Source: Pristionchus mayeri
Taxonomy: Eukaryota > Nematoda > Chromadorea > Rhabditida > Neodiplogasteridae
Direction of reading: 5' to 3'
NCBI GenBank assembly: GCA_036245805.1
Contig: BTRK01000002.1
Location: 31,478,661-31,542,660, forward strand
DNA: 64,000 nucleotides
Shown here: piece by piece, positions 35,102 through 45,383 of the stretch
How positions within the stretch are numbered: position 1 is the stretch's first letter
Layout: each line of letters begins with the position of its first letter
The notes under the pieces: model-generated
Told to the model about the DNA's origin: nothing
The model's input: only the letters and a program-made list of their open reading frames with translations
The model's database searches: none
Position numbers and translations under genes: made by a program

Positions 35102-35854
35102 TAATGTAGTGGGGAGGAGGAAAAGCCGGTACTCAATAATCTGGTGGAGTGATATGTGAAGAAACAGCTGCTCACTTTGACGGCCTTCCCAAAAGACCGT
35201 CACTTTTCCGGAGATCCTTGATGACGGAAACGATTCGAAAAACCAACTACTGGTAATGTAATAAACTGGTATAATGTGGCTATGCGAGAAGTGAAATGCA
35301 TGGTGTTTTAGGAATAGGCTTGCATATTATATATGTGAAAGTGATCTGTAAATGCTCGGGTTGTATATGAATCGAAGGCTTGCATGTTAATATTGCTGTT
35401 TTGCAATGTCATTGTGATTCTACGATTCTCATATTTAGAGGCTGGTTGACTGAAACGAGAATATACTATAAAAGCTTCTCATCGGAAGGGTAGCACATTT
35501 GAGTGTTATTTGCAACAAAAAAATACCTTCAACATGTTCCCAACCGTGCTGGCATGCAAAAGACACTGAACCAGACACCGGTGTGCTCGCACTTTCATCG
35601 AATGCCCCCGTCAAGGCCTTTCGTTCCCAAGTGTGAATTTTAAGTTTAAAAACTCAAGCACTAATGATAAGAACCAACTAGATTGTACTGAATTAGATTT
35701 GTATGATATGTCTGGTAGTGATAAATAATCGTGGTCGCTAAATGTTCAATGACCGGCAGACAATGTGCGGACATGTGGACCGAAATTGCTCACTTACTAA
35801 TTGGCAGTATCCTGGCTGAGTCTCCAGGTTATTTGAGTCCACCGACCATTTTCG

Positions 35855-36893
35855 ATGATGTCGCTCGAAGCCGCAATCGTTGTGATTCACTACTCGCTGG
35901 CGATTCTTTCAATTTCAATTACGCTTCTTTCTCACCTTCATCGTTTTCCGCCACACTCCCCGAGCTTTCTCTACTTTTGGCATAATGATAAAATATCACG
36001 CATAAAATATTCTTCGATTTATACTCTGCAATTGGGGGCTCTGCAGAGATGTTGAGGTATGGATGCATGCTATTTGCTTGCTTGAACAAAGCGTCAGGCT
36101 GATTCCTCTCGGTTGGTCTCTGGTCTATGTGAATTACGGACCGTGCAGCTTACTTGGTCCGGAAGCATGTTTTGCGGCAGGCGGAGTGAAGCTTAGCGGC
36201 GATACATGCTCGGTACGCGTGGCATGTTTTCGTTACTACGTCGGATGGTGGCTATGACGTTAGTATATCAAAGGCGGCATGACGTCATAGTTCTCATCCG
36301 ACCTAGTGCCGTTATTTCGCGAGACTAATCTTGAAGGCTTAGGCACTCACGATCGTTGCATCTTTTGTGTTTCGCCTGATGGTAGTTCAAGGGAAAACTC
36401 CGACGAAAAGACAAGCAATTATTTTCATTTTGACCACGCTTCCAATTTCAATAACACTGACTGTGAGTCCCAAATATTCTGCTATGAATATGCAACGATT
36501 TTTAGATTTTAATAATTACTTCGATCGGAGATGAATTTGCCACACAAGAATTGACTAAGGCAATTAAAGCATCTCGTCCGGATTTCGAAACTGAATTTCT
36601 CGTATCAGGTAGGACTATTTAGCAGCACGATTATTGGTAACAAAGAAACGAATTAGCAACGAGTATTGATTTCCGGTTGTGCTGACATACGATCGGTACG
36701 TATGTTAGCAGTAATATTCATAATTTGTTTGAGTCCGCTTCCCGTACTAATCATCATAGCATGCATCAGGTAAATTCCATTTATTTATTTCTTACAAATG
36801 ATTTATTACAGGTCTAAAATTCTGAGTATCATAGACCAGCAATATATGCGCAGTGATAAAAGTAGAAGAATTCAGCGCAAATTTGTTTCGGTA
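35855..36893 (+). pseudogene. Srd-class chemoreceptor pseudogene
   Basis: Exon 1 (from 35855) starts MMSLEAAIVVIHYSLAILSI, then shifts frame (RHTPRAFSTFGIMIKYHA in another frame) and again before LYSAIGGSAEML. Exon 2 (about 36098-36210) is well preserved: LIPLGWSLVYVNYGPCSLLG, then PEACFAAGG, the Srd YGPCxxxGPExC signature. Later pieces are ALTIVASFVF (about 36340), ASRPDFETEFLVSG (about 36575-36610), IICLSPLPVLIIIACIR (to about 36770) and SDKSRRIQRKFVS (to 36893). TM6-TM7 exons are not found; a foldback begins at 37039. A MITE sits in the intron after exon 2. At least two frameshifts in exon 1 and loss of the 3' end make it non-functional. Confidence 0.8.
36234..36310. mobile_element. TGACGTC-type MITE in srd intron
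   Basis: Left CTACGTCGGATGGTGGCTAT, right the complement of ATAGTTCTCATCCGACCTAG; core GGCGGCATGACGTCATAG. Lies in the intron after exon 2 of the srd pseudogene. Confidence 0.72.
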
Positions 36894-37038
36894 TTTACAA
36901 TTTACTAACATCTAGTGCACTTATCACGGGTATCATGAGCCAGTGGAGGTGTGCGGGAACAATTTCCAACTTTTATTTTTTGTTTTGTTTCATATTATAG
37001 TGGTAGCATACACTAGAGACAACTTCCTGAAATTTCTG

Positions 37039-38692
37039 GGTCCCAGGTCCCAGAACCGTCATTTAGGAATTTTCCGGTTTTGTACCCGGCTCTACTGTAT
37101 TTCAGCTCCCAGATGAGCTAGAGAGCTGACATTGGGCTCAAAATGCGCGGAAAATAAGTTGCCCAACTTTTATGTTGAAAGGTAGGCCGTAGGATTGCAA
37201 TTTCATAAACTGTGAACAAAAAACTGAAATTTCAAATAAAAATAAAATCATAAACCATCTCGGTAAGGGACAAACCCAGTGAATTTTATTACAGATTTTG
37301 GAAGAACAAGTCCATACGCGTATAGAAAAAAAATTGAAATAGGCAACTTCAGGGTGGCCTACGCCCGCTGTATAGCTCTGAATGTTGAAAACCATCAATT
37401 TCAAATTTTGAAAAATTCACAGCTCGCAGATATATCTTGCAAATCGATCAGTTAAACCAATTTCCAACATTACTCGATCAGTGAAGTTAGAGGATGTTGA
37501 AATAGCGCGAAATTTCAACACTTCAAAAAATTCGATTTTCAAGGCACCTTAAAAGCCAAATTCGAGCGCATCCAGCTCACGATTTAGCGTTCCCTGAAAA
37601 TGAAATCAAATCGTTCTCAATACATTTCGCAATCATGAACACATTCTGGCATTTTGAGTGTTCCAGCCCATTCCAGACCCGTGATTTCAATTGTCGAACT
37701 TGCTGGATCGTGATGTGAGAAATTTAAAATAATTATATTTCAATTAAATTGTAATGAATTCTAGGCATTTTCAACCTCCAACAATAATCTTGAGATCAAT
37801 AGAGATGAAAAATGTTAAAATTTATGCCATTTTCAAGTGTATTCCAAAATTCGAAATGTCAATGTTCACATATATTTCATATTTTTTTAAACGATTACCA
37901 TGTTGGTATTATCAGTGTTTTCTATCTATTCTACTCATAAAATGATTTTTAGTGAACGAAAAGAGCCGAGAGCCATTACCATTTAGTCAAAATATAATTA
38001 TTTTGAATTTCTCACGTCACGATCCAGAAAGTTTGAGAATTTAAATATCGGGTCTGGAATGGGCTGGAACACTCAAAATGCCAGAATGTGTTCATGATTG
38101 TGGAATGTATTGAGAACGATTTTATTTCATTTTCAGGGAACGCTAAATCGTGAGCTGGATGCGCTCGAATTTGGCTTTTGAGATGCCTTGAAAACCGAAT
38201 TTTTTGAAGTGCTGAAATTTCGTGCTCTTTCAACATCATCTAACTTCATTGATCAAGTAATGTTGGAAATTGGTTTAACTGATCGATTTGCAAGATATAT
38301 CTGCGAGCTGTGAATTTTTCAAAATTTGAAATTGATGGTTTTCAACATTCAGAGCTATACAGCGGGCGTAGGCCACCCTGAAGTTGCCTATTTCAATTTT
38401 TTTCTATACGCGTATGGACTTGTTCTTCCAAAATCTGTAATAAAATTCACTGGGTTTGTCCCTTACCGAGATGCTATGATTTTATTTTTATTTGAAATTT
38501 CAGTTTTTTGTTCACAGTTTATGAAATTGCAATCCTACGGCCTACCTTTCAACATAAAAGTTGGGCAACTGATTTTCCGCGCATTTTGAGCCCAATGTCA
38601 GCTCTCTAGCTCATCTGGGAGCTGAAATACAGTAGAGCCGGGTACAAAACCGGAAAATTTCTAAATGACGGTTCTGGGACCTGGGACCCAGC
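37039..38692. mobile_element. Foldback element, about 1.65 kb
   Basis: Outer ends GGGTCCCAGGTCCCAGAACC and its complement GGTTCTGGGACCTGGGACCC; paired positions sum to about 75,729. The arms pair through TCAGCTCCCAGATGAGCTAG and GTTGCCCAACTTTTATGTTG with a turn near 37865. Scattered short differences separate the arms, so it is older than the large palindrome at the start of the window. No coding capacity. Confidence 0.85.
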
Positions 38693-40001
38693 ATAAGAGT
38701 GCTGGCCTCAAACGTCCCTTTGAACATGACTCTCATCCGAGTTCAGTTCTAATTGAAATTCTGCGAATATATATTTGCTCTGATTTTGCAAGTGCGGATC
38801 GATCAATACACATAAATTGTTGCACATTCTGAAGTACCCTTCCGAACTAGTACGCAGTTACATTTTGTAAATTATTCATCTACATGTTTAGTAATACGAT
38901 GTTTCGAAATCGTAATGTAGAGATTTGAACGCCGAAAACGATACTATTAACTGTTTCGGTTCTCCAAGAGCGTTGTAGACCTATATTTTCAACGTTGACT
39001 GAACTCTTTCCCTACAACTTGTATAGCGGGCTAATTCGGTAAGGCACAGATATGCCAGGATCAGGGTTCAGTCGAAAACACTAAAAAAATCTCAATTTTT
39101 TCATGTTTTGATGCAGAAGCGGATTTACCATGCGAGCTATATTCGATGTAAACATATTTTTGCAGTCTACTTATAAGCCCTTTACTAAAACCATGAAGGA
39201 ATGGCATGTATTCGAAATACGCCGAAAAAACTACGAAAATTGAATAGTCAGAAACTTTTGCATCAACCTAATATCAGTTATCAATACTTATAAATAAACA
39301 TTTCAGCGCTCTGGCAAAATATTTTAATGTGAAACCGAATGTTTCAACAATTTCTATGCGATGGTGATTTGATAAGATTCGCTATCATTTTCGGATAAAG
39401 AGATTTTAGCCAATTTCGTGATGGGTTTGATTTTAGGGCTCTATTCTGGTATCCAGGCCCTACAAAAACGTGAAATTGTTTTTCGTCCCTAAAGATAAGC
39501 TGGTCCTCTCGGCTCCTAATACACGATATATAAGACTTGAGTCGTTTTTAGATTACATAGGTATACAATGTTACTCATTCGAAACTAAAATACTAACACA
39601 CCTTAAAGGAGGGCTCTCGGCAAAGTATCCACATCGACAGAAGGTAGGTTCCACCCTCGAAAGATCATATCGCGATGAGAGTAGAGATATTAATGCAATT
39701 TTTTTGGAGCCTTTAGTCGTTAAGATGAGCTAGGTCATGGTGATGACAGGGTCCAAAGTTGAACTTTGCCTTCAGTCCTCCTTTAATAGTATTCAGAAAA
39801 TTATATACGAGGACACCAAGTCAATACGTAGAAATATTTACCATTACAGAAATAGGCCAATAAAACTATTGACAAATAGTACAATATTTGCATATTTGCA
39901 CCCACATTTAGGGCCATTTATTTAGTTATATTTCAAATTCATGTATAACGTGCTGCATCCAACTAAATACATCATCGTTCAACCCGCTCCGATACTAACT
40001 A
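38693..40001. other. No gene recognised
   Basis: Small open frames around 39470-39925 have no family resemblance and no clear splice context. Nothing supportable. Confidence 0.45.
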
Positions 40002-41272
40002 TCAGGTTGTGAAAAAAGAAACGCTCGATTTTCAAATTTTCTTTTCTGAGCTACCCCGCCTTTTGTTGCAGCCTTATTATCATATTGTTCTATATGTGCG
40101 TTGAGTGCTTGGATACTCTTTTCATCGCGCGTGTGTTCAAGCCTGTGCAATTAGTATTGCAGACACAAGATGATGACAAAGGTGCATCTCCAAAGAGTTG
40201 AACCGATTACGTTTTGTCCTAACAATCCATGGAGAGTAATGATAGGGCAAATATTATGTCACATGCGCAAAGTGTGTCGTACGGATACCACAATATAACT
40301 AACATGCGATCCTGGTTTGCTGCGAAAGTCCTGTCAGAAAATGCACTTAGTTATGAACTTGACCCTAACCGAAAATCAATAGAAAAAATTGTCTTTGCCG
40401 TTTCTCCGTACCAATTGATATATCAATTTCAAATTTAGTAAAATGAAAAGCACTTTACATTGTCAGCTTAAACTTATATTTGTGTGAGCATGCAATACTT
40501 CTACCAAAATTTGTAGCATTCATCACATTGACTATGAAATGTGAACGTCGAAATTCGAATATTTCAAAACTTCCTGTTTCCAGAATTGGTGAAAAGTCCT
40601 GACTTCTGTGGTTAACTGTTAAAGCATCTCTTTATATATCAATATTCGACTGGACGAAGTCAGGGTTTAGTTCCATTTTGAGAAAATATATTCATTCACT
40701 GTACACCAAAAGTCGAAATTTTGGCTATGTTGACCTTTATTCAACAACTCTGAAAATCTTTGTTTTCTAAGTGATGAAAAGGCTTGCGTACAAATGTTTC
40801 TTTGCGATTTGTAGCAGCATAGTGTAACATGGAAGCGCATTTATCTAGGCACTAGTCTGAATGATCCTCGAAGCAGGAAACGTAATCGCTTGAGTAGTGT
40901 TACCTCGGCAAGGTGTGCATTTAATACATTGAAATTAATGTTATTTTGATGCACGCATGATCTCAGGCGTATTATTCGAAAGAACTCTAAATGTGCTTCG
41001 CACTCCACTATATGCAAATGTACGGCTATTTTTTCCCTCGAAATACGAGAGTCAGAAACAATTTTTAGAAAAGTGTGAAAATGTCACATTTGAGAAAACT
41101 TGGAAATTCTAATTACCTAAAAGGCGTATGCGATTCGAACATTGTGCTTATATTGGTCAAGTCCTCCCCTAATATACGCTAACGAGGTAGCTTAAGATCA
41201 TTCACGGAAAAGATTTTAGAGGGGCTCAAACATCATGTTTCAAATCGAGCGTTACTTATTTCACAACCTAAT
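40002..41272. mobile_element. Decayed mariner-like element, second long copy
   Basis: Ends TCAGGTTGTGAAAAAAGAAA and the reverse complement of TTAGGTTGTGAAATAAGTAA, both followed by CGCTCGATTT. The interior is recognisably homologous to 12671-13932 (GAGTGCTTGGATACTCTTTT against GAGTCCTTGGATACTCTTTC; CACTGTACACCAAAAGTCGA against CACCGTACACCAAAAGTCGA). No transposase survives. It sits directly before the mariner at 41277. Confidence 0.65.
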
Positions 41273-41276
41273 ATTA

Positions 41277-42524
41277 TTAGGTTGAACAGAAAGTCTTTAT
41301 AAACTGTTTTGCTCGATCGCTGCTCAGTGCACGAGACCTTTGGTGTTCCCTCGCCTCTAGTGAATAACACATGACAAAGGGACTATGTGGTCAACAACTC
41401 CCCATTCCACGCCTTTCATTCTGCCACTAGTAAGACCACGATGTTTGTTCCCACGGCCTTGCACATCCGCAACGTTCTGTTATTCGTATTCCTCTCTCAC
41501 ACTACAATGAAGGAATAGGAACGTCAGTTGGCTGAAGTGTACGATTCATATGCCACTCACTACCAGACCATGCGCAATTGGTACCAACTCTTCGAGAAGA
41601 GGGGCTTTTCCATGGATGATCATGACCGGTCTGGGAGGCCACCCGAGCTGGATTTGGATGCGCTACGGATCGTAGTGGAATTGGATCCTTCCCAAATACC
41701 CGCGATATGGCAGCCACACTTGGGGTATCGCAAAGCACCATCGTAAAATGATTGGTCTCCATTGGCAAGAAGAAGAAGCTAGGCCGTTTCATACCCCACA
41801 AATTGACCCAAGACCAGTTTGACCACCGTGTCGACGATTCCCTTTCTCTACTCACTCTTCACGCTGGAGATCGATGGTTGGACCGTCTCATAACAGGGGT
41901 CGAGAAGTGGGTCTGCTATGAGAATCACCATAGGAGGGCACAGTGGGTGGATGCCAATGAGACCCCACAGGACGTCGCAAAGCCTGACCTTCACCCTATG
42001 AAAATCTTGCTCTCTGCCTGGTGGGGGGTGGATGGCCCGATTTACTGGGAGCTCCTACCCGAGAAGCGGATAATTACTGAATATGTCTACACTAAACAAC
42101 TACAGAATCTCAAGAAGAAATTCGCACAATCTGCCCTGAACGGCAAGAAAGTGTACTATCAACACGATAACGCCCGACCCCATGTTGCACGGCAGGTCAA
42201 GCAGGAGCTGTCCAAATATGGTTGGATGGTTCTCCCTCATACACCGTATTCTCCTGACTTGGCCCCTTCGGATTATTGGTTGTTCTCGGATCTGACCCGT
42301 CATCTCGATCAGAGATCCTCCATTTCCCGTGGGGCGATCGAGGCCGCACTCAAGCAATATTTTGATTCGCGCCGAGATGGGTTCTATAAGGAGGGAATCC
42401 ATGTTGCCTGAACGTTGGAGATTTGTCATAGATAACAATGGTGCATACGTTTGATTTCGCTCTTGCGCTTTATTGTCAGAAGAAGGGAAATAAAAAGTTT
42501 ATAAAGACTTTCTGTTCAACCTAA
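41277..42524 (+). mobile_element. Mariner element, 1,248 bp, inactivated
   Basis: 28-bp perfect terminal inverted repeats beginning TTAGGTTGAACAGAAAGTCT and continuing TTATAAAC; TA duplications at 41275-41276 and 42525-42526. One transposase gene, disabled by two stops, a frameshift and a substituted catalytic residue. Confidence 0.93.
41441..42411 (+). pseudogene. Mariner transposase, disrupted
   Basis: The frame starts at 41441 (MFVPTALHIRNVLLFVFLSH), hits TAG at 41516-41518, continues as YATHYQTMRNWYQLFEKRGF, loses one base near 41695 and hits TGA at 41749-41751 where the family has Trp (STIVK-LVSIG). The last 219 codons are open and hold HDNARPHVARQ and YSPDLAPSDYWLF, with 34 residues between the two Asp (mariner DD34D). 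The first catalytic Asp, usual in TGDEKW, is Val here (TGVEKW). The protein could not be made whole or be catalytic, but the terminal repeats remain and could still be acted on by an active relative. Confidence 0.9.
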
Positions 42525-42526
42525 TA

Positions 42527-43617
42527 ACTCAATTGGCTCGCGATAGATACTTTCGCAATTGAACTGCTATATTTTCGACGCGCTAGGCGACTAACGATCT
42601 TGAGTGATCAGTAATTATTAGATAACGATCTCCTAGGAAAAAAAAAAGAAAACGGCTGTATCATACTTCTATTTTCTAAGATTACTGAAACTATTTTCTT
42701 GATACTAAAAGTGCAACCTTGGTAAGTGGGATCAGGCGAGGACATTCGTATATATCGCTAAGCTTTAAAGAAAGCATATCCTTCATCGGGAATAAAAGGC
42801 TCGGGTTCCAGTGAGCCGAGCAAGAGCGAAACGGATAAGAGTTCACATAGTTGATTTGTAAAGAAGTGAACAAAATTATGATTTGTACATAGTAAATTAA
42901 TTTGTTTAACAAATATTATAATTCGCTGGTAGAAAATCAACAAGATGCGTGGCTATCAATATTGCACATTATCTTGAAATAGTGAGATGTTTTCACGTTA
43001 GGATTCCTCCTCTCATTTGCATTTTCCTCCAACCAATTCAACGTTTTCCGTGGCGAATAATCTCGTTATCTTCAGAAAGTGTGACACAATATGGCGTTTC
43101 TATGACAAAATACAATAGTGGAGACGTCACAAATCGCAAAAGGACGACGATAAATGTATCCCAATTAGTTGGAATTAATAAATTCGGAAACAAGCCAAAT
43201 TATCAGTGAATACACACACTATCAGTTCGCCAAGGTAGCGAGCGACGGAAATTCGAGAACCTCAATCTCTCATGTGTGCAGACTTAGAGCGAAAAGCAAT
43301 CTGGAAAGGTTGTAAATATTTCTACTTTTGTTTTCTTCATCATCAATAGTATAGCGTAGCTTACTCTAGAATGTACTTAGAAGTTCAAGTTCTCCGACAT
43401 TCCTGTTCCTTATCGTAGAAACCATCCATCCATCATTTCTCCATTGTACCGCTTCCGCGTTTAGCGTTCTTGTTCTCCTCCTCGCCCAATGCGTGGAAGA
43501 GGAGTAGTCAAACGTGTTCTCCTTCGCTGTTATTGTCATTCTTGCCCTATTAACCACACACGATAGGTTCGCTTACTTTGTAATGAATTGGATTGACTGC
43601 TCAGATCGGTTGATACC
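42527..43617. other. No gene recognised
   Basis: Small frames at 42691-43209 and 43366-43557 lack family resemblance and supporting splice signals. Confidence 0.4.
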
Positions 43618-43622
43618 CAGGC

Positions 43623-43706
43623 CACTAGATTGGACGAGAACTATGACGTCATGTTGATTTTGATATATCAAAGGGTGTATGACGTCATAGTTCTCATCCG
43701 AGTCCC
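43623..43706. mobile_element. TGACGTC-type MITE upstream of the TIL gene
   Basis: Left CACTAGATTGGACGAGAACT followed by ATGACGTCATG; right GTATGACGTCATAGTTCTCA. The nearest end is about 95 bp upstream of the TIL-gene start codon. Confidence 0.78.
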
Positions 43707-43801
43707 ATAAACGGCTCGGACTTGGTATATTCACCTCTCTCTACAATGATCAAACGCAATTATTCTTACTTCATGTACTCTTTTAAATTTATTCATTTAA
43801 G

Positions 43802-44461
43802 ATGCTACCGACACTCTTCATATTTCTTCTGATATCCACAGTCGCCCAGGGCGCGAAATCGACCTGCGCCAAAAACGAAGTATTCAGTGAGAATGGAGAC
43901 ATTTGCCCCGGCTCATGCGGCGACCCACACCCTGCACCTACGGTAAGATTCTGTTAGCGCAACGATTGTCATTCATATCTTATACCATTTTGGCATAGTT
44001 CATCAATAAGAGTACTGTTCTCAGTCACAGTAGTGATGACAAATCGGTAGATGATTTCTTCGTTTCTTGCGCACTCTCGTCGTGTCTGACCAGTGAGATC
44101 GAACTCGAAATGATGAGGGCACGGACCGATTCAGCAACATTAAGTCGCAATATATGATAAATTGGATGAATAGTAAAGAAGTGGTTTAAAAATGGGGCTA
44201 CTAAGTGATCCTTGTCATGGCTGGGGAGGCAAAGACTAATGAGAAACAACCGTGTTTTTCCTTCCGGCTCTACGAGTATTACAAGCAGAAGTAGTTGAAA
44301 AGCAAATAATAACGTACGCATATTTTTTTCAGAGTTGTCAGCCGGTGGTAGCGGAGGGATGCATCTGCAAGCCGGGCTTCGTGAGAAAGGAGAAGGATGG
44401 GACCGGGGAATGCACCAAAATCGAGGATTGCAAGGTGAGAACCTGTTTCATGTTCGAGTAA
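43802..44461 (+). CDS. Small secreted TIL-domain (trypsin-inhibitor-like) cysteine-rich protein
   Basis: Exon 1 (43802-43942, 47 codons) encodes a signal peptide (MLPTLFIFLLISTVAQGA) then CAKNEVFSENGDICPGSCG; exon 2 begins at 44333 after TTTTTTTCAG and encodes SCQPVVAEGCICKPGFVRKE and ECTKIEDCK. Phase is kept. Exon 2 either ends at 44434 (AAG/gtgaga) with a further exon not seen, or reads through to TAA at 44459-44461. The cysteine order fits TIL domains of nematode secreted protease inhibitors, but two of the usual ten cysteines (the one after NEVFSE and one in the HPAPT segment) are absent, leaving eight in the domain. The likely role is inhibition of a serine protease or a related secreted function; the target is unknown. 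Two MITEs lie just up- and downstream. Confidence 0.82.
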
Positions 44462-44565
44462 TAGATGAGCATGATAGTGTGAGCGAAATAACTGACGAGC
44501 ATTTCAACTAGAGTTCGAAATTCGGGCGAGCGTCTCAGCATTGCCCGCACTCTCTATGCTGGTTG

Positions 44566-44653
44566 GTACTAGGTCGAATGAGAACTATGACGTCATGCCG
44601 CCTTTGATGTGTCAAAGGTGGCTTGACGTCATAGTTCTCATACGATCATGTAC
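44566..44653. mobile_element. TGACGTC-type MITE downstream of the TIL gene
   Basis: Left GGTACTAGGTCGAATGAGAA, right complement of TTCTCATACGATCATGTACC, core TATGACGTCATGCCGCCTTT. The best-preserved member of the family in the window. Confidence 0.8.
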
Positions 44654-44661
44654 CGACTGGT

Positions 44662-45383
44662 TTCGCTGAGAGCGGGTGGGAAATGAAGATGTGATGACCC
44701 GAACTACGAACTTTAGTTACATTCCTATAAGGAACTTTACCTCAATGGCTGACAATACTTCCTTTCAGAAGCTGGTCTAACTTCAGCTCGGAAATTGTTT
44801 TTGCAACTGGCAGATAAATGATATTGCTTTATGGTTGAATGTTCATTACGTATAACAACATTTACACCATGACTCGAACCAACCTGACATGAACTGCGAC
44901 ACAATATACGATGATAAATCTGAGGGCGTGAGTCTTCATGAGCGATTGTTGTTTTATCTGTCGGTAGAGAGTGTTTATGTGCAAAAGAGTTCTTTATTGT
45001 GAAACGCGCGCATTTGAAGAAGTAAACGAACCACTATATTTCCTGAATGAAACGGGAAATGATTCAAGGGAATTCTCCTAACATTCGAAGAAAAAATATG
45101 TTTTTCATTTTATATTCTGCAAATATAAGTGCACAACGTGGCTATTGGTTTCATACTTTTCCTAGAGCTCAGTTCCCGCCACAGACTAGAATATGCCAAA
45201 TTTGATTATTACGCCATGTTTCGCAGTATCGAATTCTTACTACTTCCAACTGTTTCTCACTCGGTTCATGGAGAACTCCCACGGACTGAATATTTTTGCT
45301 TGAGTATTGCCAGTCTGTCCACATATAAAATAGAGTACTACTATTTGCATATGCTCAGAAGACTAAAATCTCATTCCTAGCTG
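44662..45383. other. No gene recognised; upstream region of srd gene
   Basis: AT-rich intergenic sequence; no exon or element supported. Confidence 0.45.
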
